The notes below the pieces were generated by a model. The model saw only the letters and a program-made list of their open reading frames with translations. It had not been told where the DNA came from and made no database searches. Below, piece after piece: positions 1 through 7,456 of a stretch of DNA of 25,076 nt. The DNA is from an uncultured Fretibacterium sp. (lineage in GTDB: Bacteria > Synergistota > Synergistia > Synergistales > Aminobacteriaceae). Numbering within the stretch: position 1 is the first letter of the stretch; the number at the start of each line of letters is the position of its first letter. A program made the position numbers and the translations under genes. The stretch lies in NCBI GenBank assembly GCA_937915755.1, contig CALGGR010000210.1:1-25076 (forward strand). The letters run 5' to 3'.

Positions 1-197
1 CCGCAATTTCTTGCATTCCTGACTACTTGTTATATCTGCACCTTTTCTGTTGGTCCATCATAGTTCATTCAGTCCGGAGACCATCCAGCCTCTAGATGCT
101 ACGCTGCGAGCAGAGGAAAGTGCTCCCCCAAAATTGACTCATCGAAATTCGATGTCTCCTTCTTCCGAATTGTTACGTATAAAACAAGTAAAAGAAT
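1..197. other. Non-coding stretch downstream of the chromate-transporter operon
   Basis: No convincing reading frame crosses this stretch on either strand; the open runs are short, lack a well-placed ribosome site and end quickly. It lies 3' of the minus-strand operon. A T-rich stretch follows the last stop codon on the minus strand, but no GC-rich hairpin precedes it, so I do not call a terminator. A perfect 13-base palindrome (ATCGAA-A-TTCGAT) sits at 141-153; its one-base loop rules out a normal RNA hairpin, and it could be a protein-binding site or chance. Confidence 0.5.
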
Positions 198-752
198 TTA
201 ATACTTGAACACTATTCCTACTATTGCTGAAAATGCTATCCAGATTACTGGGTGCAACTTCTTTGTGAACGCTATTGCATGTGTGAATGCAAGAAGCACA
301 ACAGCCAGTATCACTGCCTTGATGTTCACACTCCCTGTGAAGCCACCGAAGAAGAACACTACCCTCGCCAATATCAATCCTGCTGCCGTTATCATTGCAG
401 AGCTCGCCGGCCTCAGTCCATAGAATGCACCCATGACATATCTGTTCTCGTGAAAAGCATTCAAGAACGCTACAACTAGCAATATCACTATTATGCTCGG
501 TGTAATCAGCCCTGATGTCGAGATTATTGCTCCGGGGATTCCTGCCGTTATGTAGCCCGAATACGTCGCCATGTTCACCCCGATTGCCCCAGGCGTACTC
601 TCGCTCACAGCTATCATGTCCGCTAATTGCTGATGCGTGAACCAGCCCGTCCTGTCCGAAATACTGTAGAGGAAAGGCAGCGTCGCCATTCCTCCGCCTA
701 CCGCGAATAATCCTGTCTGGAAGAACTCCCAGAATAATTTGATGTAGATCAT
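198..752 (-). CDS. chrA: Chromate transporter family protein, second short subunit
   Basis: A 184-residue hydrophobic protein of the CHR family (short-chain type), which works as a pair of half-size subunits in the inner membrane. The N-terminus shows the family's GGGMATLPFL motif near residues 18-27, followed by the S-T-P-G-A-I-G-V-N-M-A-T stretch that lines up with the QCTPGVIAVNVAT region of the neighbouring subunit. Several membrane segments follow. The frame stays open further upstream to 968, but the ATG at 752 is preferred: it shares an ATGA overlap with the stop of the upstream subunit (749-751), typical of translational coupling, and it restores a normal N-terminus. CHR proteins are known as chromate/sulfate transporters; the true substrate cannot be told from sequence. 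Confidence 0.88.
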   Translation of the reverse strand: MIYIKLFWEFFQTGLFAVGGGMATLPFLYSISDRTGWFTHQQLADMIAVSESTPGAIGVNMATYSGYITAGIPGAIISTSGLITPSIIVILLVVAFLNAFHENRYVMGAFYGLRPASSAMITAAGLILARVVFFFGGFTGSVNIKAVILAVVLLAFTHAIAFTKKLHPVIWIAFSAIVGIVFKY

Positions 753-1291
753 GACTTCACCATCACTTTCAGGATTACTCCCATCATTCCAGCCATCACT
801 ACAAATACTACTGGGGACAAGTTCAGGAACACTGAGCCGGCTAGAACCAGTAAGTATATTCCGAACGTCCAGCGGTCGATTATTGCCTTGCTGAAGAGTT
901 TGATTACTGCGTTGAAGATTAGTACGCACACACATACTCGTATCCCTGCAAAAGCATGTTTCACCCATTCAAGCGATGAATACGCCTGTATCACTCCGGC
1001 TAACAACGTTATGATTATCACTGACGGGAATACTACTCCCAATGTCGCAATTATTCCGCCCAAAATCCCTCCCGTCTTTCGGCCGATGAAAGTTGCTACA
1101 TTGACTGCTATAACTCCGGGGGTGCATTGACCGATTGCGTAATAGTCTGCAAGTTCTTCTTCCGTTCCCCACTTCTTGTTCTCAACGATTTCACGCTGTA
1201 GTATCGGCAGCATTGCATAGCCTCCTCCGAATGTTACTGACCCGATTCTCGCAAACGTCATGAAAAGTTCCCACAATAATTTTACGTTCAA
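749..1291 (-). CDS. chrA: Chromate transporter family protein, first short subunit
   Basis: A 180-residue integral membrane protein of the short-chain CHR family, partner of the overlapping gene downstream. Visible marks are the GGGYAMLPILQ motif near residues 22-32, the Y-A-I-G-Q-C-T-P-G-V stretch near 51-60 and five or six hydrophobic segments. The start is TTG at 1291, with an AAAGGGG ribosome site nine bases upstream; the nearer ATG at 1296 is out of frame and stops after two codons. It begins 16 bases after the stop of the outer-membrane protein gene, so it is probably co-transcribed with the bamA genes. The full-length CHR protein is thought to be a fusion of two such halves; here they are separate genes. 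Substrate is unproven. Confidence 0.88.
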   Translation of the reverse strand: MNVKLLWELFMTFARIGSVTFGGGYAMLPILQREIVENKKWGTEEELADYYAIGQCTPGVIAVNVATFIGRKTGGILGGIIATLGVVFPSVIIITLLAGVIQAYSSLEWVKHAFAGIRVCVCVLIFNAVIKLFSKAIIDRWTFGIYLLVLAGSVFLNLSPVVFVVMAGMMGVILKVMVKS

Positions 1292-1307
1292 TACATGATT
1301 CCCCTTT

Positions 1308-2522
1308 CTATAAGTTCCATATTCCTCGTAATCCTACACTGCCATCATCATAATATAACTCCACAGAAATATGTTCATCAAGTCTATATCCCAATCCAAG
1401 CTCATGATAATAATTTCCCAAGCCAAACCTCCACCTCGCATACGGACGTCTGATCTTCAGCGGAATGTAATCCAGCCTCATGAACGTCTCGCCCTCAAGA
1501 GGCTCGTACTCTATACCTGCCCAGAAATTCTCAAGAAGCTCAAACCTTGTCCCTGCGCGGAAATTTACTCCGAAGTCATCAAGCTCGAATACTAACTCAC
1601 CGTAAACTTCAGGCGCGAGATTCACTTCCCCTATCCTCCATATCGGCCTGAATCCAAAGAATGCTCCTGCCTCCGGATAACGTCCCTCCAGTCCTGCATA
1701 TGCCGATACCCACATGCTGAACATTATGCTTCGGCTGTCCACTATCGCCTCTATGTCTGAGACTTTTCCAGGATTGAATTTCACTGAGACACTCGCTTGA
1801 AGATTATCGACTGCGTTTCGTTCCTCAAGATATTTCCTCGCAAGCTCCTCCACTTCATGACGGTGGATAGCTGCCCACTTCACTGGCAGTCCAATTAGCG
1901 GCGAAAGCCCGGGGAGTATCCTTGCCTCTAAGTCCGAACGGAACATTACCGGGATTGTACGCGAATATAGTACTGGCTTAACCGCTAGTATCATCTCACT
2001 TGATGGCCGGAACGAAAGGTTGATTGACGTTGATGCCGGAGAGATATATATCTGCTGTGTGAACTCCCAGCCCGGTAATCTCTCATGTACTATCCTGCTC
2101 ACTCGTTCCCGCAATTCTACGTCTGCCCACGTCAATGCACTCTGCGGCACTTCTCCAGCCAGCCTTGAAACTTCCTCTGACATCCCGGAAATATCCCCGC
2201 TGAACCACTTTAACGCAATTCCCCGAAGTTCTGGGAGGATCATATGGACTTCTGGCTTCGGGGAGGCTTCGTTTTGAGTGAATGACACTTCGACCTGTGT
2301 GTGCGCACTAACTCTCACTGAATAGCCCGCAAATAATCTCGACGCTACTAACTCCAACGTTCCCTCACGGTCCGTCATCGCATCGTTGGGTATCTCATTC
2401 CATACCGCGTTCAGACTACGTTCAACCGCAGGAGAAAGCCATTCTGGAAGCCCATTCAACGTCAGAGCTTCACTGGATGACACCATGAGAAATATTATCG
2501 CTATCAGGCTAGAACATTTCAC
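1308..2522 (-). CDS. Outer-membrane beta-barrel protein of unknown function next to BamA
   Basis: I do not recognise a named family. From a GTG start at 2522 the protein is 404 residues and begins with a good signal peptide (MKCSSLIAIIFLMVSSSEA, cleavage near residue 19). The frame is open to 2564, but the longer N-terminus adds charged residues that spoil the signal; a TTG at 2525 is another option. Residues about 40-262 contain helix-then-strand units that could be periplasmic POTRA-like repeats. Residues about 263-404 alternate polar and hydrophobic or aromatic residues in short strands (for example VSAYAGLEG, RAGTRFELL, HELGLGYRL, GLRGIWNL), as in a small barrel. The start overlaps the bamA stop by 14 bases, so it is likely translated with bamA. 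A role in outer-membrane assembly or transport is inference from context. Confidence 0.75.
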   Translation of the reverse strand: MKCSSLIAIIFLMVSSSEALTLNGLPEWLSPAVERSLNAVWNEIPNDAMTDREGTLELVASRLFAGYSVRVSAHTQVEVSFTQNEASPKPEVHMILPELRGIALKWFSGDISGMSEEVSRLAGEVPQSALTWADVELRERVSRIVHERLPGWEFTQQIYISPASTSINLSFRPSSEMILAVKPVLYSRTIPVMFRSDLEARILPGLSPLIGLPVKWAAIHRHEVEELARKYLEERNAVDNLQASVSVKFNPGKVSDIEAIVDSRSIMFSMWVSAYAGLEGRYPEAGAFFGFRPIWRIGEVNLAPEVYGELVFELDDFGVNFRAGTRFELLENFWAGIEYEPLEGETFMRLDYIPLKIRRPYARWRFGLGNYYHELGLGYRLDEHISVELYYDDGSVGLRGIWNL

Positions 2523-4236
2523 CAAAACCGAAGTATGTCCTGTTCTCGTCCTCACCCTTTGCATAGTCGATACGCAAATTTCCGAACGGCGTCTTCACAC
2601 GAACTCCTAAGCCGTAATCATCGTGGTAGTTGCTCCAGTCCATCGTCACGTCTGCATTGCCTATATCATAGAAACCTACCAGGGATACCGCTGAGGCTAC
2701 AGGCACTCTCAGCTCAAAATTACCCAAGTAGAAATTACTGCCCTCGAATGAACGTGAGTTATAACCCCTGAGCGTGTTCATTCCGCCTAGTGAGTATCGC
2801 GCAAACGCTGGAAGTTCGTCCACTGTCGATGAGCCTACCCTGACTCGTGCCGCAAGAAGAAACGGGTTCTCATCTGACCACGTCCCTCCTATGTCCGCAA
2901 ATCCCTCAAGTACACTGTTCAATGGAACGTACAATCTTGCCTGCGTCCAGTACTTCAAGTAGTCATACTCTCCGCCAAGCACCTTCACTGCCTGCTCCAA
3001 GTTCGTGTCCCATACAAAGCCCTTCGAATATGGCGCGTATTCATCACGCTTGTCCCACGTCAATTGTAATTCTACTGTCTGATTCACTCCGTCCCACATC
3101 GTTAAATCATCAATGTAGCCGGGTATTGCCCGCTGTACGTTCGTGTATTCCGCGTCCTCTCGCCTCAGCGTAAGGAACCAGCTCCAATCCTCGTTGCTGA
3201 ACTTCTTGCCTATCCCTGCGAACAGGCTCAGCGTTCTCTCGTCAAAATCAAACTGTCTGCGGCCTTGACGGTAATAATATCGCTCGTCGTATGTACGGTA
3301 TCTTGCTCCGAAGCGCCAGCCGTATGTGTGAGCATCCATGTAAGGACTTGAGAGCGTCGCCCAGTATGTCGATTCATCGCCGGCATTGAAACCGACTTCC
3401 AGGTTCAAGCCTCTTCCGCCAAGATTCGTGTCGCTGTACGTCAGTCCTCCTGATAATCCACTTTCCGTTCCGTAGCCCAAGTTCAATCCTACTGAGGCTG
3501 TACGCTTCTCCTTTACCGTCAATATCAAGTCAACTATGCTGTCGTCATCTTCGGGAACATCGAACGCTACATTAACGTCCTCGAAATATCCCAAGCCTTG
3601 TAACTTTCCCAGCTGATGGCGGAATTTCGTTACGTTGAAGATGTCGCCTTCCTCAAGTTTCAGCTCACGGCGGATCACGTAGGTCTTTGTCTTTGTGTTT
3701 CCCTGTATCATTACGTCCTTTACGCGGGGTTCGAGGATTGTTACGTAGATGTTGCCGCCGCTGATTTGAACGTCTGAGACACGCACCATTACATAGCCGT
3801 CCTTGTGGTATTTCTCCTGGATTCGGTCCAAATCATTCCGGAAGAATTGGCGATTGAACACCGTGCCTTCCTGCGAGAAGACTTCCTTCATGAGCTGGTC
3901 CGACGTGTAGAGTGTGTTCCCTGTGAATGAGATGCTCTCGATTACCGGGTTCTCTTGAACTGTGAACGTTACTGAAACTCCGCCGCCCTCGTCCGAGAAA
4001 TCCGCGTCTACAAACGAGAAGAATCCCTGGTTGTATATCGCCTCAATGTCGCTGAGTATCCTGTCGCGGCTCAATGTCGTTCCTGGCTTGGTGTCCACTA
4101 CGTTCAGGATATATTCTGTCGCTATGTTCGGGTTCCCTGAGACGCCTACTGATGTTACCTGCCTCACTGGGGGCTCGTCCGCTACTGATACTGACGCTAA
4201 AAGAAATATCAACGCTATCGTCAAAAACTTCCTCAT
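2509..4236 (-). CDS. bamA: Outer membrane protein assembly factor BamA
   Basis: A 575-residue Omp85-family protein that folds and inserts beta-barrel proteins into the outer membrane. The signal peptide is MRKFLTIALIFLLASVSVA, cut near residue 19. Three POTRA domains follow at roughly 24-97, 98-170 and 171-248, each with the beta-alpha-alpha-beta-beta pattern and an ISFTGN- or VMIQGN-type strand. A C-terminal barrel fills about 249-575. The barrel carries the loop-6 motif as LRGY (GGMNTLRGYNSRSF), and the chain ends in phenylalanine, the usual barrel signature. Three POTRAs are fewer than the five of proteobacterial BamA. The start is ATG at 4236, with AGAGGAG eight bases upstream; a GTG at 4254 would only extend it by six residues. 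It follows the proline-rich membrane protein gene, whose stop lies 15 bases upstream. Confidence 0.93.
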   Translation of the reverse strand: MRKFLTIALIFLLASVSVADEPPVRQVTSVGVSGNPNIATEYILNVVDTKPGTTLSRDRILSDIEAIYNQGFFSFVDADFSDEGGGVSVTFTVQENPVIESISFTGNTLYTSDQLMKEVFSQEGTVFNRQFFRNDLDRIQEKYHKDGYVMVRVSDVQISGGNIYVTILEPRVKDVMIQGNTKTKTYVIRRELKLEEGDIFNVTKFRHQLGKLQGLGYFEDVNVAFDVPEDDDSIVDLILTVKEKRTASVGLNLGYGTESGLSGGLTYSDTNLGGRGLNLEVGFNAGDESTYWATLSSPYMDAHTYGWRFGARYRTYDERYYYRQGRRQFDFDERTLSLFAGIGKKFSNEDWSWFLTLRREDAEYTNVQRAIPGYIDDLTMWDGVNQTVELQLTWDKRDEYAPYSKGFVWDTNLEQAVKVLGGEYDYLKYWTQARLYVPLNSVLEGFADIGGTWSDENPFLLAARVRVGSSTVDELPAFARYSLGGMNTLRGYNSRSFEGSNFYLGNFELRVPVASAVSLVGFYDIGNADVTMDWSNYHDDYGLGVRVKTPFGNLRIDYAKGEDENRTYFGFGEMF

Positions 4237-4250
4237 ACTTCTTGCTCCTC

Positions 4251-4778
4251 TCACTTTATTATTACGGATTTATCGTTCTTCAAGGCCCTTTGTCCTGTCT
4301 GAACGAGCGAATATAACTTGTCATATGCCACGGTCTTTGTTGGGGCTGAGGCTTTGGGCTTTGACGCGGATTTTACGGGTGGTGTAGGGGCGGGCTGTAC
4401 TGGACGCTTCATGGCTTTAGTCCGGGATTTCCTAGGCTGTGGTTCGGGCTTTACCTGCGGCTCTGGAAGCATCACGACTTCCGGCATTACAGGCTCTGGC
4501 TCGATGACAGCCATATTATCCCTGGACAATGGCATTACAGCTATCATTACTATCATCACTGCGAGGAATATTACGCGTGAAAATGCCAGCAAAAATCCTG
4601 CATTCTTCCTCATATCTTTTGGGCGCAAAAACTCGCTTCGCAAATCCTCAAGGTCTGCTCTTGCGCATTCTGCGTCCATGTATGCACTCTCTACTGCTCC
4701 GGAACTATAGGCGCTCTTCATTCTCTCAAGCCATCGGATTACTCCATCGGCTCGCTTTTCAAGTTTATGCACCTTCAA
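4251..4778 (-). CDS. Single-pass membrane protein with proline-rich tail, possible anti-sigma factor
   Basis: A 175-residue protein without a family I can name. Residues 1-58 are charged and helical, residues about 61-84 form one strong membrane segment, and about 92-150 is a Pro/Lys/Glu-rich stretch (repeated P-E-P and P-x-P) ending in a short helical tail. With positive residues before the membrane span, the N-terminus is probably cytoplasmic and the tail periplasmic. The start is TTG at 4778 behind AGGGGGTGG, overlapping the sigma-factor stop by 14 bases; a GTG at 4772 is an alternative. A cytoplasmic helical domain, one membrane span and a gene coupled directly behind a sigma factor is the layout of membrane anti-sigma factors, but no zinc HxxxCxxC motif is present. 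The tail also resembles a TonB-type spacer, without a recognisable TonB domain. Confidence 0.7.
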   Translation of the reverse strand: MKVHKLEKRADGVIRWLERMKSAYSSGAVESAYMDAECARADLEDLRSEFLRPKDMRKNAGFLLAFSRVIFLAVMIVMIAVMPLSRDNMAVIEPEPVMPEVVMLPEPQVKPEPQPRKSRTKAMKRPVQPAPTPPVKSASKPKASAPTKTVAYDKLYSLVQTGQRALKNDKSVIIK

Positions 4779-5319
4779 TTCCCAGCCACCCCCTTATTCT
4801 CATTATCGCGCTTCGTCTTATCCTGTACACATGGCTGACATCCAGCTTCTTCTCTTGGGCTATGTCCTTGGGCTTCTTTCCCTCGAAGAATAATGCTGAC
4901 AATACTTCCGCTTCACGGCCTTCAAGACGCGATATTGCCGTCTCAGCATCAAGCCATTCATCGCCCTCGGATTCAGCATCGTATTCTACCTGCAAATATT
5001 CATCGGGGACTGGTACGGGCGCTCTCTTCTCTGAGCGTTCCAGCATGTTTATGATTTGTCCGTGTATCCTGTGCCAGGCGTACGTCGTGAATTTGTAGCC
5101 CTGTTCTGGCTCGAACTTGTCCACTGCCCGGATTAGTGCAAGCATTCCCTCCTGGATTATGTCCTTTCGAAGCTCGGCATCATGTGCGTGAATCTTTCCA
5201 GCTATCCAGAATACCAATGGCCTGTATGACACTATCAACTCCTCACGCGCTGTCATGTCCCCTTCTGAGCAAAGCTGCCATAATTCCCGCTCACGTTCGG
5301 GGGGTAAAGAGAAGCTCAT
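4765..5319 (-). CDS. Sigma-70 family RNA polymerase sigma factor, small
   Basis: A 184-residue sigma factor that should direct RNA polymerase to a set of promoters. Region 2 is clear at about 25-95: a core-binding part (ELIVSYRPLVFWIAGKIH), then DIIQEGMLALIRAVDKF and the promoter-melting and -10-reading part YKFTTYAWHRIHGQIINML. Region 4 is a helix-turn-helix at about 130-180 (LEGREAEVLSALFF, KKPKDIAQEKKLDVSHVYRIR). Between them lies an acidic linker rather than a clear region 3, so it is built like a reduced or ECF-sized factor, though its region 2 looks closer to primary-type sigmas. ATGA overlap with the phosphatase gene upstream and a 14-base overlap with the membrane protein gene downstream place it in the bamA operon. 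Confidence 0.88.
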   Translation of the reverse strand: MSFSLPPERERELWQLCSEGDMTAREELIVSYRPLVFWIAGKIHAHDAELRKDIIQEGMLALIRAVDKFEPEQGYKFTTYAWHRIHGQIINMLERSEKRAPVPVPDEYLQVEYDAESEGDEWLDAETAISRLEGREAEVLSALFFEGKKPKDIAQEKKLDVSHVYRIRRSAIMRIRGWLGIEGA

Positions 5320-5945
5320 TTCTCATCACCCCATATTCCTGGCCTTATGTGGCGGTCATCGTTCGTGAATGAAAGGTAACGGCGTCCTCCGACTATCTCG
5401 ATTCCTGAAATTGCGCAGTTCGAGACATCCATGTACCACGTGTGATGAGGGTCCAGTCCCATTATTACCGCGTATAAGGCTCGCATTATTCCGCCGTGTG
5501 AGACCGCTACTATTCGCTCGTATGGGCTCTCAAGCATTATTTCAACCGCACGCGATAAACGGGCTTCAAGTTCCGGCCATGTCTCAGCTCCTTCAGGCGG
5601 ATTGAAGAATGGATCTTCGCGCCACCTCGAATACTCCTCACTGCTCTCGGCTTTCAACGAAGAAAATGAGCGGCCTTCCCATGAACCGAAGTTTATCTCC
5701 TCCAGTTCCGGCAGAATTATCGGCGTCATGTTCAGGGGAGAGGCTATGGCTTCGGCTGTGTATCTCGCCCGGTCTAAGGGACTGGTGTATATTACTTGCG
5801 GCGGCCATGATTTCAGGCGCTCGGACAAGAGATATGCCTGATGCTTCCCTTCGTCCGTGAGCTGAACATTCGTTCTGCCTTGAAAGCGTAAGGCTTTGTT
5901 CCATTCCGTCTGACCATGCCTGGCCAGGATTATTCGGCGCTCCAT
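5316..5945 (-). CDS. Histidine phosphatase family protein (phosphoglycerate mutase-like)
   Basis: A 209-residue cytoplasmic phosphatase of the branch that uses a phosphohistidine intermediate. The RHG motif is at residues 9-11 (LARHGQTEWN, nucleophile His10), the substrate-binding Arg is in SPLDRARYTA near 55-64, the acidic residue lies in ELEEINFGSWEG near 80-91, and the second catalytic His is His150 in VSHGG. This pattern fits the CobC/GpmB-like group; the substrate (a sugar phosphate, alpha-ribazole phosphate or another) cannot be told, and no cobalamin genes are nearby. The ATG at 5945 has a GGGGAG ribosome site. It is the first gene of the minus-strand operon, behind an extended -10 promoter. 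Confidence 0.9.
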   Translation of the reverse strand: MERRIILARHGQTEWNKALRFQGRTNVQLTDEGKHQAYLLSERLKSWPPQVIYTSPLDRARYTAEAIASPLNMTPIILPELEEINFGSWEGRSFSSLKAESSEEYSRWREDPFFNPPEGAETWPELEARLSRAVEIMLESPYERIVAVSHGGIMRALYAVIMGLDPHHTWYMDVSNCAISGIEIVGGRRYLSFTNDDRHIRPGIWGDEK

Positions 5946-5984
5946 TCTTCGCTCCCCTTCGTTTTCTGGATTTTTTAATACGTA

Positions 5985-6014
5985 ATTATAGCATGTGGTT
6001 AGTCGTTCTGTTCA
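5985..6014 (-). promoter_or_regulatory. Promoter of the phosphatase-sigma-bamA operon
   Basis: On the minus strand, TGCTATAAT at 5993-5985 is a perfect extended -10 element. TGAACA at 6014-6009 matches four of six -35 bases with an 18-base spacer. Transcription would start near 5978 and give a leader of about 33 bases before the phosphatase ATG. It lies back to back with the his promoter. Confidence 0.65.
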
Positions 6015-6022
6015 GAGCGGTG

Positions 6023-6031
6023 TGTTATTAT
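6023..6031 (+). promoter_or_regulatory. Candidate extended -10 promoter of the his operon
   Basis: TGTTATTAT fits an extended -10 (TG, one base, then five of six matches to TATAAT). No good -35 is visible, which extended -10 promoters can tolerate. Predicted transcription start is near 6038, about 20 bases before the hisZ ATG. I see no T-box, attenuator or leader peptide rich in histidine codons. Confidence 0.4.
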
Positions 6032-6057
6032 TGTGCAAAAACATTGGAGACGGTTCT

Positions 6058-6840
6058 ATGCTTTTGACACAAGAAGAAAATGCTGCACTGAATCTAAGGG
6101 CCATGTATCAGGACTTCGGATACAAATTCTTCAGAATGAGGCGCTTCGAGGAATATGATTTCTACGCGGGGAAGAAGGACTTCCTTTCCTCCGGCCATAT
6201 CCTCACGTTCACTGACTTGAACGGCAAGCTCATGGCTCTTCGGCCTGATGTTACTCTCTCCATCCTGAAGAATGTCTCTCATGGGAAATATTACTATGAT
6301 GAGAAAGTTTATCGTGTCCCAATGAACTCCGACAGTTTCCGCGAAATTCCTCAGGTCGGCATCGAAAATATCGGCCAACTGGAGGCTGATGACGTCAGGG
6401 AAGTACTCTCACTGGCCATCGTCAGCCTCGAAACTATCGCTGAAGGCAGGGACTTTGTGCTTGATGTCGCTGATGCCGGTATCGTCGCCGGACTCGTGGG
6501 CGGGGAGCGTGGGTCTGAGATCCTTGCCTGTCTTGGCGGGAAAAATGTTCATGGACTCAGAGAGCTTCATGCCCCTGATGAGTTAATCGCTCTGGCTGAG
6601 AATCCACCCGATGAGCTTGAAATTCTCGGCAACCTGAATTACAGGCCTGAAATTCATATCGACTTCTCTGCCGTTACGAACCTGAGGTACTACAATGGGA
6701 TCGTCTTCAAGGGCTACATTGAGGGATTTCACGAAGCTGTCTTGTCGGGCGGTCAGTATGATATGGGAATTGGCTCAAGGGGCATGGGCTTCGCTGTCTA
6801 TCTCGATGTCATTGGTAATTGGAGGGGTGGGAATGATTAA
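6058..6840 (+). CDS. hisZ: ATP phosphoribosyltransferase regulatory subunit HisZ, short form
   Basis: HisZ is a histidyl-tRNA-synthetase paralogue that binds the short form of HisG and makes the first enzyme of histidine synthesis active and feedback-sensitive. The class II synthetase fold shows in LRPDVTLSIL near residues 61-70 and in the HisRS-like YYNGIVFKGYIEG plus LSGGQYD near the C-terminus. At 260 residues it is much shorter than the usual 380-420, with the loss mainly in the middle and at the C-terminal end. The frame is open to a GTG at 5995, but the ATG at 6058 has GGAGA seven bases upstream and gives the normal N-terminus. It overlaps hisG by eight bases. A hisS paralogue is unlikely given its length and the adjoining short hisG. 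Confidence 0.87.
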   Translation: MLLTQEENAALNLRAMYQDFGYKFFRMRRFEEYDFYAGKKDFLSSGHILTFTDLNGKLMALRPDVTLSILKNVSHGKYYYDEKVYRVPMNSDSFREIPQVGIENIGQLEADDVREVLSLAIVSLETIAEGRDFVLDVADAGIVAGLVGGERGSEILACLGGKNVHGLRELHAPDELIALAENPPDELEILGNLNYRPEIHIDFSAVTNLRYYNGIVFKGYIEGFHEAVLSGGQYDMGIGSRGMGFAVYLDVIGNWRGGND

Positions 6841-7456
6841 CATCGCTTTGCCAAAAGGAAGATTGGGCGAGAAGGTCTATGGTCTTTTTGAGAAGGCTGG
6901 GTATGAATTTGAGGGAGTTCGTGAGGCTGGAAGGCGGCTCGTATTCATGAATGAGGAGCTTGATATGCGATGTTTCTGGGTCAAGCCTTTTGACGTTCCC
7001 GTTTATGTCGAACGCGGGGTGGCTGATATTGGCGCCGCTGGGAAGGATATTCTCATGGAAAAGAATCCCGATGTTTACGAGCTTCTTGACCTTAACGTCG
7101 GAAAATGCAGAATGTCCGTCGCTGGCCTTGAGTATGGGGATCGGTATGGGAATGGGAACAGGACACTGAGGGTCGCTACTGAGTTCCCGAATATTGCGAG
7201 GGATTATTATTCCAAGCTTGGCCGCGAGATTGACATCATAACTCTCAGAGGCTCGCTTGAACTTGCTCCCGTCCTGGGACTTTCTGACGTTATCGTTGAT
7301 ATTGTCGAAACCGGGAGAACCCTCAGGGAAAATAATCTCATGGTAATCGACACTATCGCTGAGTTAAGTGCAAGGTTAATTGCCAATAAGTCAGCATTCA
7401 AATTCAAAAGCGAAAAGATTAACGAAATTATAAGGAGGCTACGTCTAATTGATTAA
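6833..7456 (+). CDS. hisG: ATP phosphoribosyltransferase catalytic subunit HisG (short form)
   Basis: This enzyme joins ATP and PRPP in the first committed step of histidine synthesis. At 207 residues it is the short form, lacking the C-terminal regulatory domain and needing HisZ, which is encoded just upstream. Visible marks are the N-terminal INIALPKGRL, the DIGAAGKDIL stretch, and the PRPP-binding ETGRTL at residues 159-164. The start ATG at 6833 lies behind GGAGGGG and overlaps the hisZ stop by eight bases; the longer open frame upstream is only the hisZ sequence read in another frame. The hisG stop in turn overlaps the hisD start by eight bases. Confidence 0.95.
   Translation: MINIALPKGRLGEKVYGLFEKAGYEFEGVREAGRRLVFMNEELDMRCFWVKPFDVPVYVERGVADIGAAGKDILMEKNPDVYELLDLNVGKCRMSVAGLEYGDRYGNGNRTLRVATEFPNIARDYYSKLGREIDIITLRGSLELAPVLGLSDVIVDIVETGRTLRENNLMVIDTIAELSARLIANKSAFKFKSEKINEIIRRLRLID

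Noticed and set aside
113..130. GAGGAAAG resembles the CR-I box of RNase P RNA
   Set aside because: The following TCCGGGCT is absent and no other conserved RNase P region is found on the same strand before the chromate-transporter gene.
141..153. 13-base palindrome downstream of the chromate-transporter operon as a terminator
   Set aside because: The loop would be one base, the stem is AT-rich and no T-run follows.
753..968. N-terminal extension of the second chromate-transporter frame
   Set aside because: It lies wholly inside the first subunit, has no membrane or signal pattern, and the ATG at 752 gives both the family N-terminus and an ATGA overlap.
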